A stretch of 64,000 bases of DNA from Streptomyces formicae (GTDB taxonomy: Bacteria > Actinomycetota > Actinomycetes > Streptomycetales > Streptomycetaceae): positions 1,054,001 through 1,118,000 of the forward strand of contig NZ_CP022685.1 in assembly GCF_002556545.1 (NCBI RefSeq), written 5' to 3'. Under the pieces are notes generated by a model. The model was given only the letters and a program-made list of their open reading frames with translations, had not been told where the DNA came from and did not search any database. The position numbers and the translations under genes were made by a program. The first letter of the stretch is position 1. Each line of letters begins with the position of its first letter. This document shows positions 8,715 to 16,696 of this stretch, one piece after another.

Positions 8715-9215
8715 GTGATCAGCCAGCCAAGCAGGCATTGCACGGTAGAGCTGCAAGCCCTGCCGTCGCGGATCGGCCAGGTCCGCAGAATCGTCTCTGC
8801 GCAGTTGCGCTACTGGCATCTCGATCCCTTGATAGACCAGGCAGCCCTCGGCGTGACCGAGCTGCTCACCAACGTCCACCGGCACGCCGAGCCGGACAAG
8901 GTGTGCACGGTGGAGATCGAGCTGCTGCTCGACCGCCTCACGGTGTCCGTGCACGACCACGATCCCCGGCTGCCCCAGCTGCGCGACGCGGAGCCCTTCG
9001 CCACCTGTGGCCGCGGGCTCGCGATGGTCGCGGCGGTGAGCGAGAGCTGGGGCGTGCGTCCGCAGGGCGAGGCGGGAAAGATCGTCTGGTTCACCCTGCC
9101 CGCCCCCTCCCCCGCGGTGGCGCTGCCCGCCTATCCCGGCTACGGCGCGGTGGAACGTGCTCCCGCCCGGCCGGCGGTGGAACATGCTCCCGCCCGGTCG
9201 GCCGTTGCCGGCTGA
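8715..9215 (+). CDS. Anti-sigma-factor-type HATPase_c ATP-binding protein
   Basis: 166 residues from the GTG at 8715 (VISQPSRHCTVELQALPSRI). The fold is the small GHKL ATPase of the RsbW/SpoIIAB type: N-box VTELLTNVHRHA, a degenerate G1 box VSVHDHDPRLPQ and a glycine-containing lid CGRGLAMVAAVSESWGV. Members bind ATP and either phosphorylate STAS proteins or sequester sigma factors; Streptomyces has dozens. No sigma factor or STAS gene is adjacent, although a STAS gene lies at 43.5 kb. The C-terminal 30 residues are a duplicated, Ala/Pro-rich tail encoded by a 27-nt tandem repeat and probably disordered. Confidence 0.85.
   Translation: MISQPSRHCTVELQALPSRIGQVRRIVSAQLRYWHLDPLIDQAALGVTELLTNVHRHAEPDKVCTVEIELLLDRLTVSVHDHDPRLPQLRDAEPFATCGRGLAMVAAVSESWGVRPQGEAGKIVWFTLPAPSPAVALPAYPGYGAVERAPARPAVEHAPARSAVAG
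9147..9200 (+). repeat. 27-nt in-frame tandem duplication at the 3' end of the HATPase gene
   Basis: Two 27-nt copies (9147-9173 and 9174-9200) differ at two positions and encode VERAPARPA and VEHAPARSA at the protein's C-terminus. Copy number could vary between strains without disturbing the frame. Confidence 0.8.
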
Positions 9216-9292
9216 CCGGGCGGTGACCGTCCACCACACGGATCCCTCCTCGTGCGTACGCCGCTCTCCGTACGCCGCTGGAGGCGCGGGCG

Positions 9293-11863
9293 TCACTCGG
9301 TGGCGATGGCCCGCAGCACGTCGAGGCGCGCGGCCCGCCGAGCGGGACGCAGGCCCGCCAAGGCTCCCGCGGCCAGGCCCACCAGGGCGACCACCGCGAG
9401 CCGCGTCGGCGGGAGCGCGAACGCGAAGGCGCTCTCGGTCGCGCCGTCGGACGCCTTGACGAGCACCCAGCCGAGGAAGCCGCCGAGCGCGATACCGCCC
9501 GCCGTGCCGAACGCGGCGACCAGCACCGACTCCCAGCGGACCATGGCCCGCAGCTGCGCCCTGGTCTGGCCGACGGCTCGCAACAGGCCCAGTTCGCGGG
9601 TGCGTTCGTGGACCGCGAGGGTCAGCGTGTTGGCGATGCCGAGCAGGGCGATGAGCACGGCGAGGGCGAGCAGCGCGTAGACGAGGGTGAGCATCATGTC
9701 GATGCCACCGGCCGCGGACCGCGCGTACTCGCTTCGGGTCTGCACGTCCGGATTGCCGTACGCCTGCGCGGTCTTGGCGATCGCCGCCTTCCCCTCGGCC
9801 GTGCTCACGCCGTCCTTGAACGTCACGGAGACGAGGCTGTCGGCGTCCTGTGCGCGGTGGGGGGCCCATGCCTGCCTGCTGATGACGTAGTCGCCCGCGA
9901 GTTCGGAGCGCCCGAAGACCGCGCGCACCGTGAAGGTGTCCTTCGTGCCGTCGGCGAACGCCAGTTGAGCCTGGGAGCCGACCTTCAGGTCCTGCTTGTC
10001 GGCCTCGGCGCGGGTGATCGCGATGCCGTGATCGCCGAGCGCGTCGAGAGATCCGTCGACCTTGCCGAGGTCGAAGGACTTCGCGAAGGGGACGGGGTCG
10101 GTGACGGTCAGGGCGCGGCCCTGTCCTTCGACCTCCGCGGCGCCCTTGCCGAGGCCGACGGCGGTCGCCACCTCGGGCCGTTCGGCGAGCGCGGGGGCCA
10201 GCTTGGGGCTCAGACCACTGCCTCCCGCGCCGAATCCCGGGGTGCTGATCGCGATGTCGCCCGCGAAGGAGCGGTTCACGGTCTGGTCCATGGTCGCCTT
10301 CAGCGAGGCGCCGAAGACCGTGAACAGGGAGACGACGGCGACGCCGATCATCAGGGCGCTCGCGGTGGCGGCGGTCCGCTTGGGGCTGCGCAGGGCGTTG
10401 CGCCTGGCGAGCCCGCCCGTGACACCGCGGAGCCGGTCGAGGGGCCCGCCGATGATCCGTACCGCCCGCGAGGACGCGACGGGGCCGAGCACCACGAACG
10501 CCACGAGGGCGAGGACGGCGCCCGCGCCCGCCAGCCACACCGAGGGGCTGACGAGGACACCGGTCAGGGCGAGGCCGACGGCCACCAGCGCGAGGACCGC
10601 GCCCACCAAGGCCCTCCCCCGCGAGGCCCCGGAGTGGTCCACCGCGGTCTCCCGCAGCGCGGCCAGGGGCGCGGTGCGCCCGGCCCGTACGGCGGGCAGC
10701 AGCGCGGAGCCGACGCAGACCACGACGCCGACGGCGAGCGGCAGCAGCATGGAGAGCGCGCTGATCACCAAGTCGCCCTCGGGAAAGGGGAATCCGATGG
10801 CGGGGAAGAGCGCCTGGAGAGCGGCCGCGATCCCGATGCCGCCCGCGAGACCCGCGGCCGACGCGACCACGGCGACCGCGCTCGCCTCGACGAGGGTCGA
10901 CGCGGTGACCTGGCGGCGCGATGCGCCGAGCGCGCGGAGCAGCGCGTTCTCTCGGGTGCGCTGGGCGACGACGATGGCGAAGGTGTTGTGGATGCTGAAG
11001 GTCGCCACGAGCAGGGCGACTCCGGAGAACACCAGCAGGAAGCTGGTGAACAGGGAGAGGAACTGGCCGGAGACGTTCTCCGTGTTCTCCGCCGCCGATT
11101 CCTCGCCCGTGATGGCCTCGACTCCCTTGGGCAGTACGGGAGTCAGCGCGTCCACGAGTTCCCGCTCGCTCACGCCGGGGTCCGCCCGCACCTGGATGGT
11201 CGCGGCCTCGCCGGGCTTCGGCGTCAGGTACTTCTCCGCGTCGGCCCGTGTCATGCCGGTGAAGGTGGTCTGCGCCATGCCGTCCTCGCCGCCGAAGGTC
11301 GCGAGTCCCACGATCTTCACGCGGACGGGGTCGGGCGTGCGCAGGGTGGTCGTGTCGCCGATCTTCAGGTCCCCGGACTCGGCGGCACCGCGGTTGATCA
11401 CGACCTCGCCGGGGGCGACGGGGGCGCGGCCCGAGGCGAGTTGATACGGGTTCAGCCGCGCGTCGCCGATCCAGTTGCCCGCCAGCGTGGGCGGGCCCTG
11501 ACCGCCGATGGGCTCGCCGTCCTTGCCGAGCAGCTGGCCCGCGCCCTGGATGTTCGGTGCCGCGGCCGCGACGCCGTCGGTCCGCTCGATCTTGTCGACC
11601 AGGGAGGTGCTCACGGGCTTGCGGGTGCCCTGGCTGTCGTCGGGGGTGGTGATGGTGTCCGCGCCGCGCACGACCGCGTCGGTGCCGCTGGTCGCGTTAC
11701 CGAACATCGTGTCGAAGCTGGCGCGCAGGGTGTCGCCCATGACGAGGGTGCCCGCCAGGAAGGCGACGCCGAGCATGACCGCCAGGAACGTACCGGCGAA
11801 GCGGCGCTTGTGGCCGCGCAGAGACGACAGGCTGATGCGCGCGGAGGCGCCGAGGGAGCTCAT
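9293..11863 (-). CDS. ABC transporter permease, FtsX/MacB family (double-module)
   Basis: 856 residues starting at MSSLGASARISLSSLRGHKR. Two FtsX-type modules are visible: an N-terminal helix (FAGTFLAVMLGVAFLAGTLV) followed by a large extracellular MacB_PCD domain, a three-helix bundle at about 270-400, a short membrane pair, then a second periplasmic-like domain and three C-terminal helices (DMMLTLVYALLALAVLIALL to the end). This architecture is typical of actinobacterial lipoprotein- or peptide-exporting, mechanotransmission-type ABC systems rather than importers. The ATG overlaps the stop of the upstream ATPase gene by 4 bp (ATGA), so the two are translationally coupled. Substrate unknown. 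Confidence 0.92.
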   Translation of the reverse strand: MSSLGASARISLSSLRGHKRRFAGTFLAVMLGVAFLAGTLVMGDTLRASFDTMFGNATSGTDAVVRGADTITTPDDSQGTRKPVSTSLVDKIERTDGVAAAAPNIQGAGQLLGKDGEPIGGQGPPTLAGNWIGDARLNPYQLASGRAPVAPGEVVINRGAAESGDLKIGDTTTLRTPDPVRVKIVGLATFGGEDGMAQTTFTGMTRADAEKYLTPKPGEAATIQVRADPGVSERELVDALTPVLPKGVEAITGEESAAENTENVSGQFLSLFTSFLLVFSGVALLVATFSIHNTFAIVVAQRTRENALLRALGASRRQVTASTLVEASAVAVVASAAGLAGGIGIAAALQALFPAIGFPFPEGDLVISALSMLLPLAVGVVVCVGSALLPAVRAGRTAPLAALRETAVDHSGASRGRALVGAVLALVAVGLALTGVLVSPSVWLAGAGAVLALVAFVVLGPVASSRAVRIIGGPLDRLRGVTGGLARRNALRSPKRTAATASALMIGVAVVSLFTVFGASLKATMDQTVNRSFAGDIAISTPGFGAGGSGLSPKLAPALAERPEVATAVGLGKGAAEVEGQGRALTVTDPVPFAKSFDLGKVDGSLDALGDHGIAITRAEADKQDLKVGSQAQLAFADGTKDTFTVRAVFGRSELAGDYVISRQAWAPHRAQDADSLVSVTFKDGVSTAEGKAAIAKTAQAYGNPDVQTRSEYARSAAGGIDMMLTLVYALLALAVLIALLGIANTLTLAVHERTRELGLLRAVGQTRAQLRAMVRWESVLVAAFGTAGGIALGGFLGWVLVKASDGATESAFAFALPPTRLAVVALVGLAAGALAGLRPARRAARLDVLRAIATE

Positions 11864-12690
11864 GGCCTGGTTCCTTCCGTGCTCCTGGCGGCGGGCATCG
11901 TGGCGGACGTGCCGCTCCTGGCGGCGGATTTCGTGTCGAACGCCTTGAGCCGGTCGAGGACCCGGTCCGCCGTCGGGGACTCCATCCGGTCCATGAGCCG
12001 CCCGTCGGCAAGGAAGACGACCTCGTCGGCGTGGGCGGCCGCCACCGGGTCGTGGGTGACCATGACGACGGTGCGGCCCATCCCGCGCACGGCGCGGCCG
12101 AGGAGTCCGAGGACCTCCTCGCCCGCGCGCGAGTCCAGGTTCCCGGTGGGTTCGTCGGCGAAGACGACGTCGGGCTGTCCGGCGAACGCCCGCGCCACGG
12201 CGACGCGTTGCTGCTGTCCGCCGGAGAGCTCGGCGGGCCTGTGGTGCAGGCGGTCGCGGAGGCCGACGACGTCGATCAGGGCCTCGGTCCACTCGCGGTC
12301 ACCGCGGGTGCCCGCGAGGTCCATGGGCAGGGTGATGTTCTCGGCGACGGTCAGCGTCGGCACCAGGTTGAAGGCTTGGAAGACGAAGCCGATCCGGTCG
12401 CGGCGCAGAAGCGTGAGGCGCCGGTCGTCAAGCGCTCCGAGCTCCGTGTCGCCGATGAACGCGGCGCCCGAGGTGAGCGTGTCGAGCCCGGCCGCGCAGT
12501 GCATCAGGGTCGACTTGCCCGAGCCCGACGGGCCCATGATGGCGGTGAAACGTCCGGCGGGAAAGCCGACGTCCACTCCGTCCAGGGCCCGTACGGCGGT
12601 GTCGCCGCTGCCGTAGACCTTCACGGCGCCGCTCACGCGGGCGGCGTCGGTGCGCACGGCACCCGCGACCTGTCCGTTCGAGGCGCTCAT
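11860..12690 (-). CDS. ABC transporter ATP-binding protein (LolD/MacB type)
   Basis: 276 residues. Walker A GPSGSGKST, signature LSGGQQQRVAVARA, Walker B VVFADEPTG and the LDSRAGEEVL D-loop are intact, and the sequence ENITLPMDLAG and the short length place it with LolD/MacB-type exporters. It energises the FtsX-type permease encoded downstream with a 4-bp overlap, and itself overlaps the SHOCT protein gene upstream by 4 bp. The C-terminal 40 residues (after LMDRMESPTADRVL) are an Ala/Ser/Thr-rich extension not needed for the ATPase fold. Confidence 0.93.
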   Translation of the reverse strand: MSASNGQVAGAVRTDAARVSGAVKVYGSGDTAVRALDGVDVGFPAGRFTAIMGPSGSGKSTLMHCAAGLDTLTSGAAFIGDTELGALDDRRLTLLRRDRIGFVFQAFNLVPTLTVAENITLPMDLAGTRGDREWTEALIDVVGLRDRLHHRPAELSGGQQQRVAVARAFAGQPDVVFADEPTGNLDSRAGEEVLGLLGRAVRGMGRTVVMVTHDPVAAAHADEVVFLADGRLMDRMESPTADRVLDRLKAFDTKSAARSGTSATMPAARSTEGTRP

Positions 12691-12980
12691 GCCGCGCCAC
12701 CCTTGGAGGTGCGGCCGAACTCCTCGTTCAGGACGGTCAGTCGGCGCCAGTACTCGTCCTCGTCGATCTCACCGAAGGCGAAACGACGGCCGAGCACGGC
12801 GATGGGCGAGTGCTCCTCGACGCCCGTCGGACGCCCCATGGCCCGGAAGGGGCCACGGCGCCCGCGCCACACGGTGCGGCGGAGCAGGGTGACGGCGCCG
12901 ACCACGACGGCCGCCCAGATCAGCGGGAAGAAGAGGATCCACGGGCCAGGCCCGCCGTCCCATTGCGCCAGGGTCTGCAT
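12687..12980 (-). CDS. Small membrane protein with C-terminal SHOCT-like motif
   Basis: 97 residues: one hydrophobic helix at about 13-34 (PWILFFPLIWAAVVVGAVTL), a basic cytoplasmic stretch, then RRFAFGEIDEDEYWRRLTVL, the short helical SHOCT motif (a family of about 30 residues found at protein ends, thought to mediate oligomerisation). It is the first gene of the ABC operon, overlapping the ATPase gene by 4 bp, and probably assists the transporter; that is inference from position. Confidence 0.8.
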   Translation of the reverse strand: MQTLAQWDGGPGPWILFFPLIWAAVVVGAVTLLRRTVWRGRRGPFRAMGRPTGVEEHSPIAVLGRRFAFGEIDEDEYWRRLTVLNEEFGRTSKGGAA

Positions 12981-13127
12981 CTGAAGTCATCTCCTCTAGA
13001 GCGGTTTCCGCGACGCCTCCAAGGTCGCTCCGCGGGTGCCCCCACGTCGTCGTACGGGCAGCGGCACCCCGCGTACCACCCCGGGAGTACGCAGGGATCT
13101 CGCGCCTGCTCCCCCGAGGGGCGACTT

Positions 13128-13149
13128 CTGTACCTACTAGTATGTACAG
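13128..13149. promoter_or_regulatory. 22-bp near-perfect palindrome, probable TetR operator
   Basis: The sequence runs CTGTAC-CTACTAGTAT-GTACAG and matches its own reverse complement at 20 of 22 positions (centre CTAG). It ends 8 bp before the ATG at 13157 and overlaps an alternative ATG at 13142. TetR-family proteins typically bind palindromes of this kind in their own promoter. It probably controls the tetR-cupin-DUF4865-phosphotriesterase genes and could also act on the divergent ABC operon starting at 12980. Confidence 0.7.
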
Positions 13150-13156
13150 TGTCCTC

Positions 13157-13729
13157 ATGAGCACTCCGGAGCGACTGATCGAAGCCACCCGCGAGCTCCT
13201 GTGGGAGCGCGGCTACGTGGGCACGAGCCCCAAGGCCATCCAGCAGCACGCGGGCGCGGGGCAGGGCAGCATGTACCACCACTTCGCGGGGAAGCCGGAT
13301 CTGGCGCTCACCGCGATCCGGCGCACGGCCGAGGAGATGCGGGCCACCGCGGAGGCCGTGCTCGCCGGGCCCGGTTCGGCGTACGAGCGCGTGGCGGCGT
13401 ACTTGCTGCGCGAGCGCGACGTGCTGCGGGGCTGCCCGGTCGGCAGGCTCACGATGGACCCCGACGTCATCGCGAGCGACGAACTGCGCGCGCCCGTCAC
13501 GGAGACCCTCGACTGGCTGCGCGACCGGCTCGCCGGAATCGTCCAAGAGGGGTGCGCACAGGGCGAGTTCACGAACGCGCTCGACCCTCGGGAGACCGCT
13601 TCGGCGATCGTCGCGACGGTGCAGGGCGGCTACGTCCTGGCCCGCTCCTCGGGCTCACCCGCCGCGTTCGACACGGCGGTGCGCGGCCTGCTCGCGCTGC
13701 TCACGACCGCTCGCCGCACCACGACCTGA
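13157..13729 (+). CDS. TetR-family transcriptional regulator
   Basis: 190 residues (MSTPERLIEATRELLWERGY). The N-terminal helix-turn-helix is clear (SPKAIQQHAGAGQGSMYHHF), followed by an all-helical ligand domain with GCPVGRLTMD. The ATG at 13157 is preferred to the one at 13142, which lies inside the palindrome; neither has a good ribosome binding site, so a leaderless transcript is possible. It heads an apparent operon with the cupin, DUF4865 and phosphotriesterase-like genes and presumably represses it through the palindrome at 13128-13149. The inducer is unknown. Confidence 0.85.
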   Translation: MSTPERLIEATRELLWERGYVGTSPKAIQQHAGAGQGSMYHHFAGKPDLALTAIRRTAEEMRATAEAVLAGPGSAYERVAAYLLRERDVLRGCPVGRLTMDPDVIASDELRAPVTETLDWLRDRLAGIVQEGCAQGEFTNALDPRETASAIVATVQGGYVLARSSGSPAAFDTAVRGLLALLTTARRTTT

Positions 13730-13771
13730 CCCCTCCCGACGCCCCCCTGCCACTCAGTGAGGATCCGTACG

Positions 13772-14188
13772 TTGCACATCACCCGAACCCGCCCGGACAG
13801 CAAGCAGGGACCGGCCGAGCACTTCACCGGCACGGTCTGGCTCGACGAGATCGCCGCGCCCGAACCCCCTTCCCGGCTGCGGATGTTCAGCGTGCACTTC
13901 GCTCCGGGCGCCCGCACGGCCTGGCACACCCATCCGCACGGACAGGTCCTCCACGTCACCGAGGGCGAGGGGCTCGTGCAGCGTGCGGAGGGTCCCGTCG
14001 AGCTGATCAGGGCGGGCGACACCGTCTGGATCGAGCCCGGGGAACGGCACTGGCACGGGGCGGGACCTCGCACGTTCATGACACATCTGGCGGTGGTCGA
14101 GGCGGCCGAGGACGGCACGACCGCGACCTGGGGCGAACTGGTCGACGACGCCTGCCACGCCACCTACCCCTATCCGCCCGCCTCTTGA
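13772..14188 (+). CDS. Cupin-domain protein, (R)-mandelonitrile lyase-like
   Basis: 138 residues starting LHITRTRPDSKQGPAEHF. The single cupin barrel shows the metal motif GARTAWHTHPHGQVLHVTEG (two His, Glu-type third ligand replaced by the usual Gln spacing) and the second motif GERHWHGAG. The conserved opening GPAEHFTGTVWLDEI is typical of cupins annotated as (R)-mandelonitrile lyase or carboxymuconolactone-decarboxylase-associated cupins. The TTG at 13772 is chosen because TGAGGA lies 8 nt upstream at 13758-13763; a GTG at 13757 has no such site. Second gene of the TetR-headed operon; the actual reaction is not established. Confidence 0.8.
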   Translation: MHITRTRPDSKQGPAEHFTGTVWLDEIAAPEPPSRLRMFSVHFAPGARTAWHTHPHGQVLHVTEGEGLVQRAEGPVELIRAGDTVWIEPGERHWHGAGPRTFMTHLAVVEAAEDGTTATWGELVDDACHATYPYPPAS

Positions 14189-14202
14189 GGAGTACTTGCG
14201 CC

Positions 14203-14787
14203 ATGCACGCCATGCAGTACGAGATCACCCTGCCCGCCGACTACGACATGGGCATCATCCGCGACCGGGTGGCGACGAAGGGACACCTGCTCGACGACTT
14301 CCCCGGACTCGGCTTCAAGGTCTACTTGATGCGCGAACGCGGCAGGGACGGCTCGCCCGTGAACCAGTACGCGCCGTTCTACCTCTGGAACAGCCCCGAG
14401 GGCATGAACTCCTTCCTCTGGGGGCCGGGGTTCAGGGGTCTCGTGGACGACTTCGGACGGCCGGACGTGCGGAACTGGACGGTCCTCGCCCACGAGGAGG
14501 GAGCCGCCGCGTCGACCGCACCCAAGGCGGCGATCCGCCGCGCGCAGCGGATACCGGACGGGACGCCCCTGCCGGAGTACGCCGTCCAACTTGCGCACGA
14601 GGCAGCGCAATTGGCTCGACAGGACGGGGTGGTGAGCGCGACGGTCGCCGTCGACCCGCACGCCTGGGAAGCGGTGCACTTCTCGCTCTGGGACCACGCT
14701 TCGCCGCACGGCGAGGGTGACGTCTTCGATGTGCTGCACCTGTCGGCGCCGGAGCGGCAGGAACTGACGGGGGGTCGGCAGTGGTGA
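14203..14787 (+). CDS. DUF4865-family protein
   Basis: 194 residues with the DUF4865 opening (MQYEITLPADYDMGIIRDRV after a three-residue lead) and the family hallmarks KGHLLDDFPGLGFKVYLMRE, NQYAPFYLWN and a GPGFRGLVDDFGRP segment. GAGGAG at 14187-14192 supports the ATG at 14203 over 14212. The fold is probably a dimeric alpha/beta-barrel resembling monooxygenase-like proteins, but no activity is known. Genes of this family commonly sit beside cupins and TetR regulators, as here. Its stop overlaps the start of the phosphotriesterase gene. Confidence 0.85.
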   Translation: MHAMQYEITLPADYDMGIIRDRVATKGHLLDDFPGLGFKVYLMRERGRDGSPVNQYAPFYLWNSPEGMNSFLWGPGFRGLVDDFGRPDVRNWTVLAHEEGAAASTAPKAAIRRAQRIPDGTPLPEYAVQLAHEAAQLARQDGVVSATVAVDPHAWEAVHFSLWDHASPHGEGDVFDVLHLSAPERQELTGGRQW

Positions 14788-15704
14788 GCGCGCCCTTCAC
14801 CGTACGGACGGTGCTCGGCGACATCGCCCCCGAGGAGCTCGGCACGTGCGACGCGCATGACCACGTGTTCATCAGCAGCCCCCAACTACCCGGCCAGGAG
14901 CTGGACTCGGCCGACGCGGCGGCCCGCGAGCTGGCGGCGTTCGGTGCGGCGGGCGGGCGGAGCGTCATCCAGTGGACTCCGTACGGGATGGGGCGCCATG
15001 CCGGACTACTGCCCGATCTCGCCCGGGCGACGGGCGTGCGGATCGTCGCCGCGACGGGACTGCACCAAGCGGCCCACTACACCCAGGACACGCTGGACGA
15101 ACTGCGCGGCGAGGGCCTGGCGGACGTCTTCCTCCGCGAACTCACCGAAGGCATCGGCGAATCGGGCGTACGGGCCGGTCTCATCAAGGTGGCGGGCGGA
15201 TTCCACGGGCTCGACGCGCATGCCCGGTGGACCATGCGCTCGGCGGCCGAAGCCCACCACGCCACGGGCGCGCCGATCACCGTCCACCTGGAGCTCGGCA
15301 CCGGCGCCCTGGACGTACTCGACCTGCTCTGCGGCGAACTGGACGTCCCGCCCCACCGCGTGATCCTCGGCCACCTGAACCGCTCCCCCGACCTCTTGAC
15401 CCACCATCAAGCGGCCGCCTCCGGCGCCTATTTGGCCTTCGACGGCCCGTCCCGCGCCCACCACGCCACGGACTGGCGCATGCCGGACGCCATCAAGGCA
15501 CTGGCCGACGCGGGCTTCGGCGACCGCCTGCTCCTGGGCGGCGACACGACCACGGCGGGGGCCCGCTCGGTGAACGGCGGCCCCGGGATGCCTCATCTCC
15601 TGCGCAGAGTGCGCCCTCGCCTCGAACTCGCCGTGGGCGAGGACCTGGTGGAGCGAACCCTGACGGTCAACGCGGGGCGGGCGTTCGGGGTGCGGTGGGC
15701 GTAG
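14784..15704 (+). CDS. Phosphotriesterase-family amidohydrolase
   Basis: About 306 residues. The amidohydrolase metal ligands are in place: HxH within GTCDAHDHVFIS, the bridging lysine in RAGLIKVAGGF, His in ITVHLELG and GHLNRSPD, and the final Asp in LLLGGDTTT. Family members hydrolyse lactones or phosphotriesters; native substrates in this branch are often lactones. The GTG at 14784 gives a GTGA overlap with the DUF4865 stop (a GTG at 14781 is also possible), so the gene is translationally coupled. Its 3' end overlaps the convergent alpha/beta-hydrolase gene by 38 bp. Confidence 0.85.
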   Translation: MSAPFTVRTVLGDIAPEELGTCDAHDHVFISSPQLPGQELDSADAAARELAAFGAAGGRSVIQWTPYGMGRHAGLLPDLARATGVRIVAATGLHQAAHYTQDTLDELRGEGLADVFLRELTEGIGESGVRAGLIKVAGGFHGLDAHARWTMRSAAEAHHATGAPITVHLELGTGALDVLDLLCGELDVPPHRVILGHLNRSPDLLTHHQAAASGAYLAFDGPSRAHHATDWRMPDAIKALADAGFGDRLLLGGDTTTAGARSVNGGPGMPHLLRRVRPRLELAVGEDLVERTLTVNAGRAFGVRWA

Positions 15705-16542
15705 GCACGGCACCGAAGCCGGTCGCCAGGTGGGCCAGGAGCTCGGCCGGGGCGTCCTCCTGGATCGTGTGACCCGCGCCCTCGACCCTGATCAGTTCCG
15801 CGTGCGGGATCCGCTCGTGCAGGAACTCCCCGAACTCCTCGGGCAGCAGGCGGTCTTCGCGGCCCCAGATGACGCGCGTGGGGACCGCGACCGTGCCGAG
15901 CAGGGGTTCGAGTTCGTCGGTCTGGCGCTGGGCGAACTGGCGGTACTGCCGGTAGAACGCCGCCTGGCCTTCGGCGCCGCGCCACGGGGCCAGGTACGCG
16001 TCCAGGACGCCGGGGCGGTAACCCGTGTGGGTGGCGCGGCGGAGGTGGCTGGCGACCAGTGCCTCGTGGGCGTAGTCGGGGAGTTGCTCGAAGATGTGTG
16101 CGTTCTCCCTGATCAGCTTGAAGTAGCCGGTCCCCCAGGCGCCGCCGCCGACCGCGTCGACCAGCGTGAGGTCCCGGTACTGAGCCCCTTCGATCAGCAG
16201 CGCCCGCAGCGCCACCGCCCCGCCCACGTCGTGGGCCACGACGCCGGGGCGGGCCGTGCCCCAGCGGTCGGCCGTGCGCCAGTGCTCCAGGAGCCGGGCG
16301 AAGAGCCTCCCCTGGGCGGCCAGGCCGACGTCCTGCCCGTCGCGCTTGTCCGAAGCGCCGAAGCCCAGCAGGTCCCAGACGTAGACCCGGCGGGTCAGGG
16401 CCAGCGCGGGAGCGATCTCGCGCCAGATGTACGAGGAGAACGGGGATCCGTGCAGCAGGACGACCGGGTCGCCCGCTCCGAACGACGCCCACCGCACACA
16501 GCCGTCCGGCGTCTCGAACTTCTCCTTCAGGTGCCACCTCAC
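15667..16542 (-). CDS. Alpha/beta-hydrolase, haloalkane dehalogenase-like
   Basis: 291 residues. The nucleophile elbow is VVAHDVGGAVALR, with aspartate instead of serine at the nucleophile position, as in haloalkane dehalogenases and epoxide hydrolases; the oxyanion motif is LLHGSPFSSYIWRE, the acid region WGREDRLLPEE and the catalytic His VEGAGHTIQED. This predicts a soluble hydrolase that forms an alkyl-enzyme intermediate. It is divergent from a TetR gene and convergent, with overlap, to the phosphotriesterase gene. The substrate is unknown; an epoxide hydrolase is the main alternative. Confidence 0.85.
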   Translation of the reverse strand: MRWHLKEKFETPDGCVRWASFGAGDPVVLLHGSPFSSYIWREIAPALALTRRVYVWDLLGFGASDKRDGQDVGLAAQGRLFARLLEHWRTADRWGTARPGVVAHDVGGAVALRALLIEGAQYRDLTLVDAVGGGAWGTGYFKLIRENAHIFEQLPDYAHEALVASHLRRATHTGYRPGVLDAYLAPWRGAEGQAAFYRQYRQFAQRQTDELEPLLGTVAVPTRVIWGREDRLLPEEFGEFLHERIPHAELIRVEGAGHTIQEDAPAELLAHLATGFGAVPTPTAPRTPAPR

Positions 16543-16660
16543 GTGCCGTCTCCCTGCGTCGAAGCGAATCCTGCTTCTCTACTCCCATGAAGTTACCAGT
16601 TGAGCTCGTGTAGAGGTAACGAGGTTTGCGGAGCCGCCCCGACCAGGCGAGAAGCGCGTA

Positions 16661-16678
16661 TTGCACCGCGCGTTCCAA
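16661..16678. promoter_or_regulatory. Candidate TetR operator, copy 1 (TTG-N12-CAA)
   Basis: TTGCACCGCGCGTTCCAA lies 19 bp before the TetR ATG at 16697 and shares its ends, TTG[CT]AC and TCCAA, with an 18-bp site at 17380-17397 before the MFS gene (12 of 18 bases identical). The outer halves are inverted (TTG...CAA). It could also control the divergent hydrolase gene. Confidence 0.5.
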
Positions 16679-16696
16679 AACATGTACGGTCTCTCC

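Noticed and set aside
16592..16620. GTTACC-N17-GGTAAC as an operator of the dehalogenase-like gene
   Set aside because: The arms are short and the spacer long; the TTG-N12-CAA site nearby is better supported.
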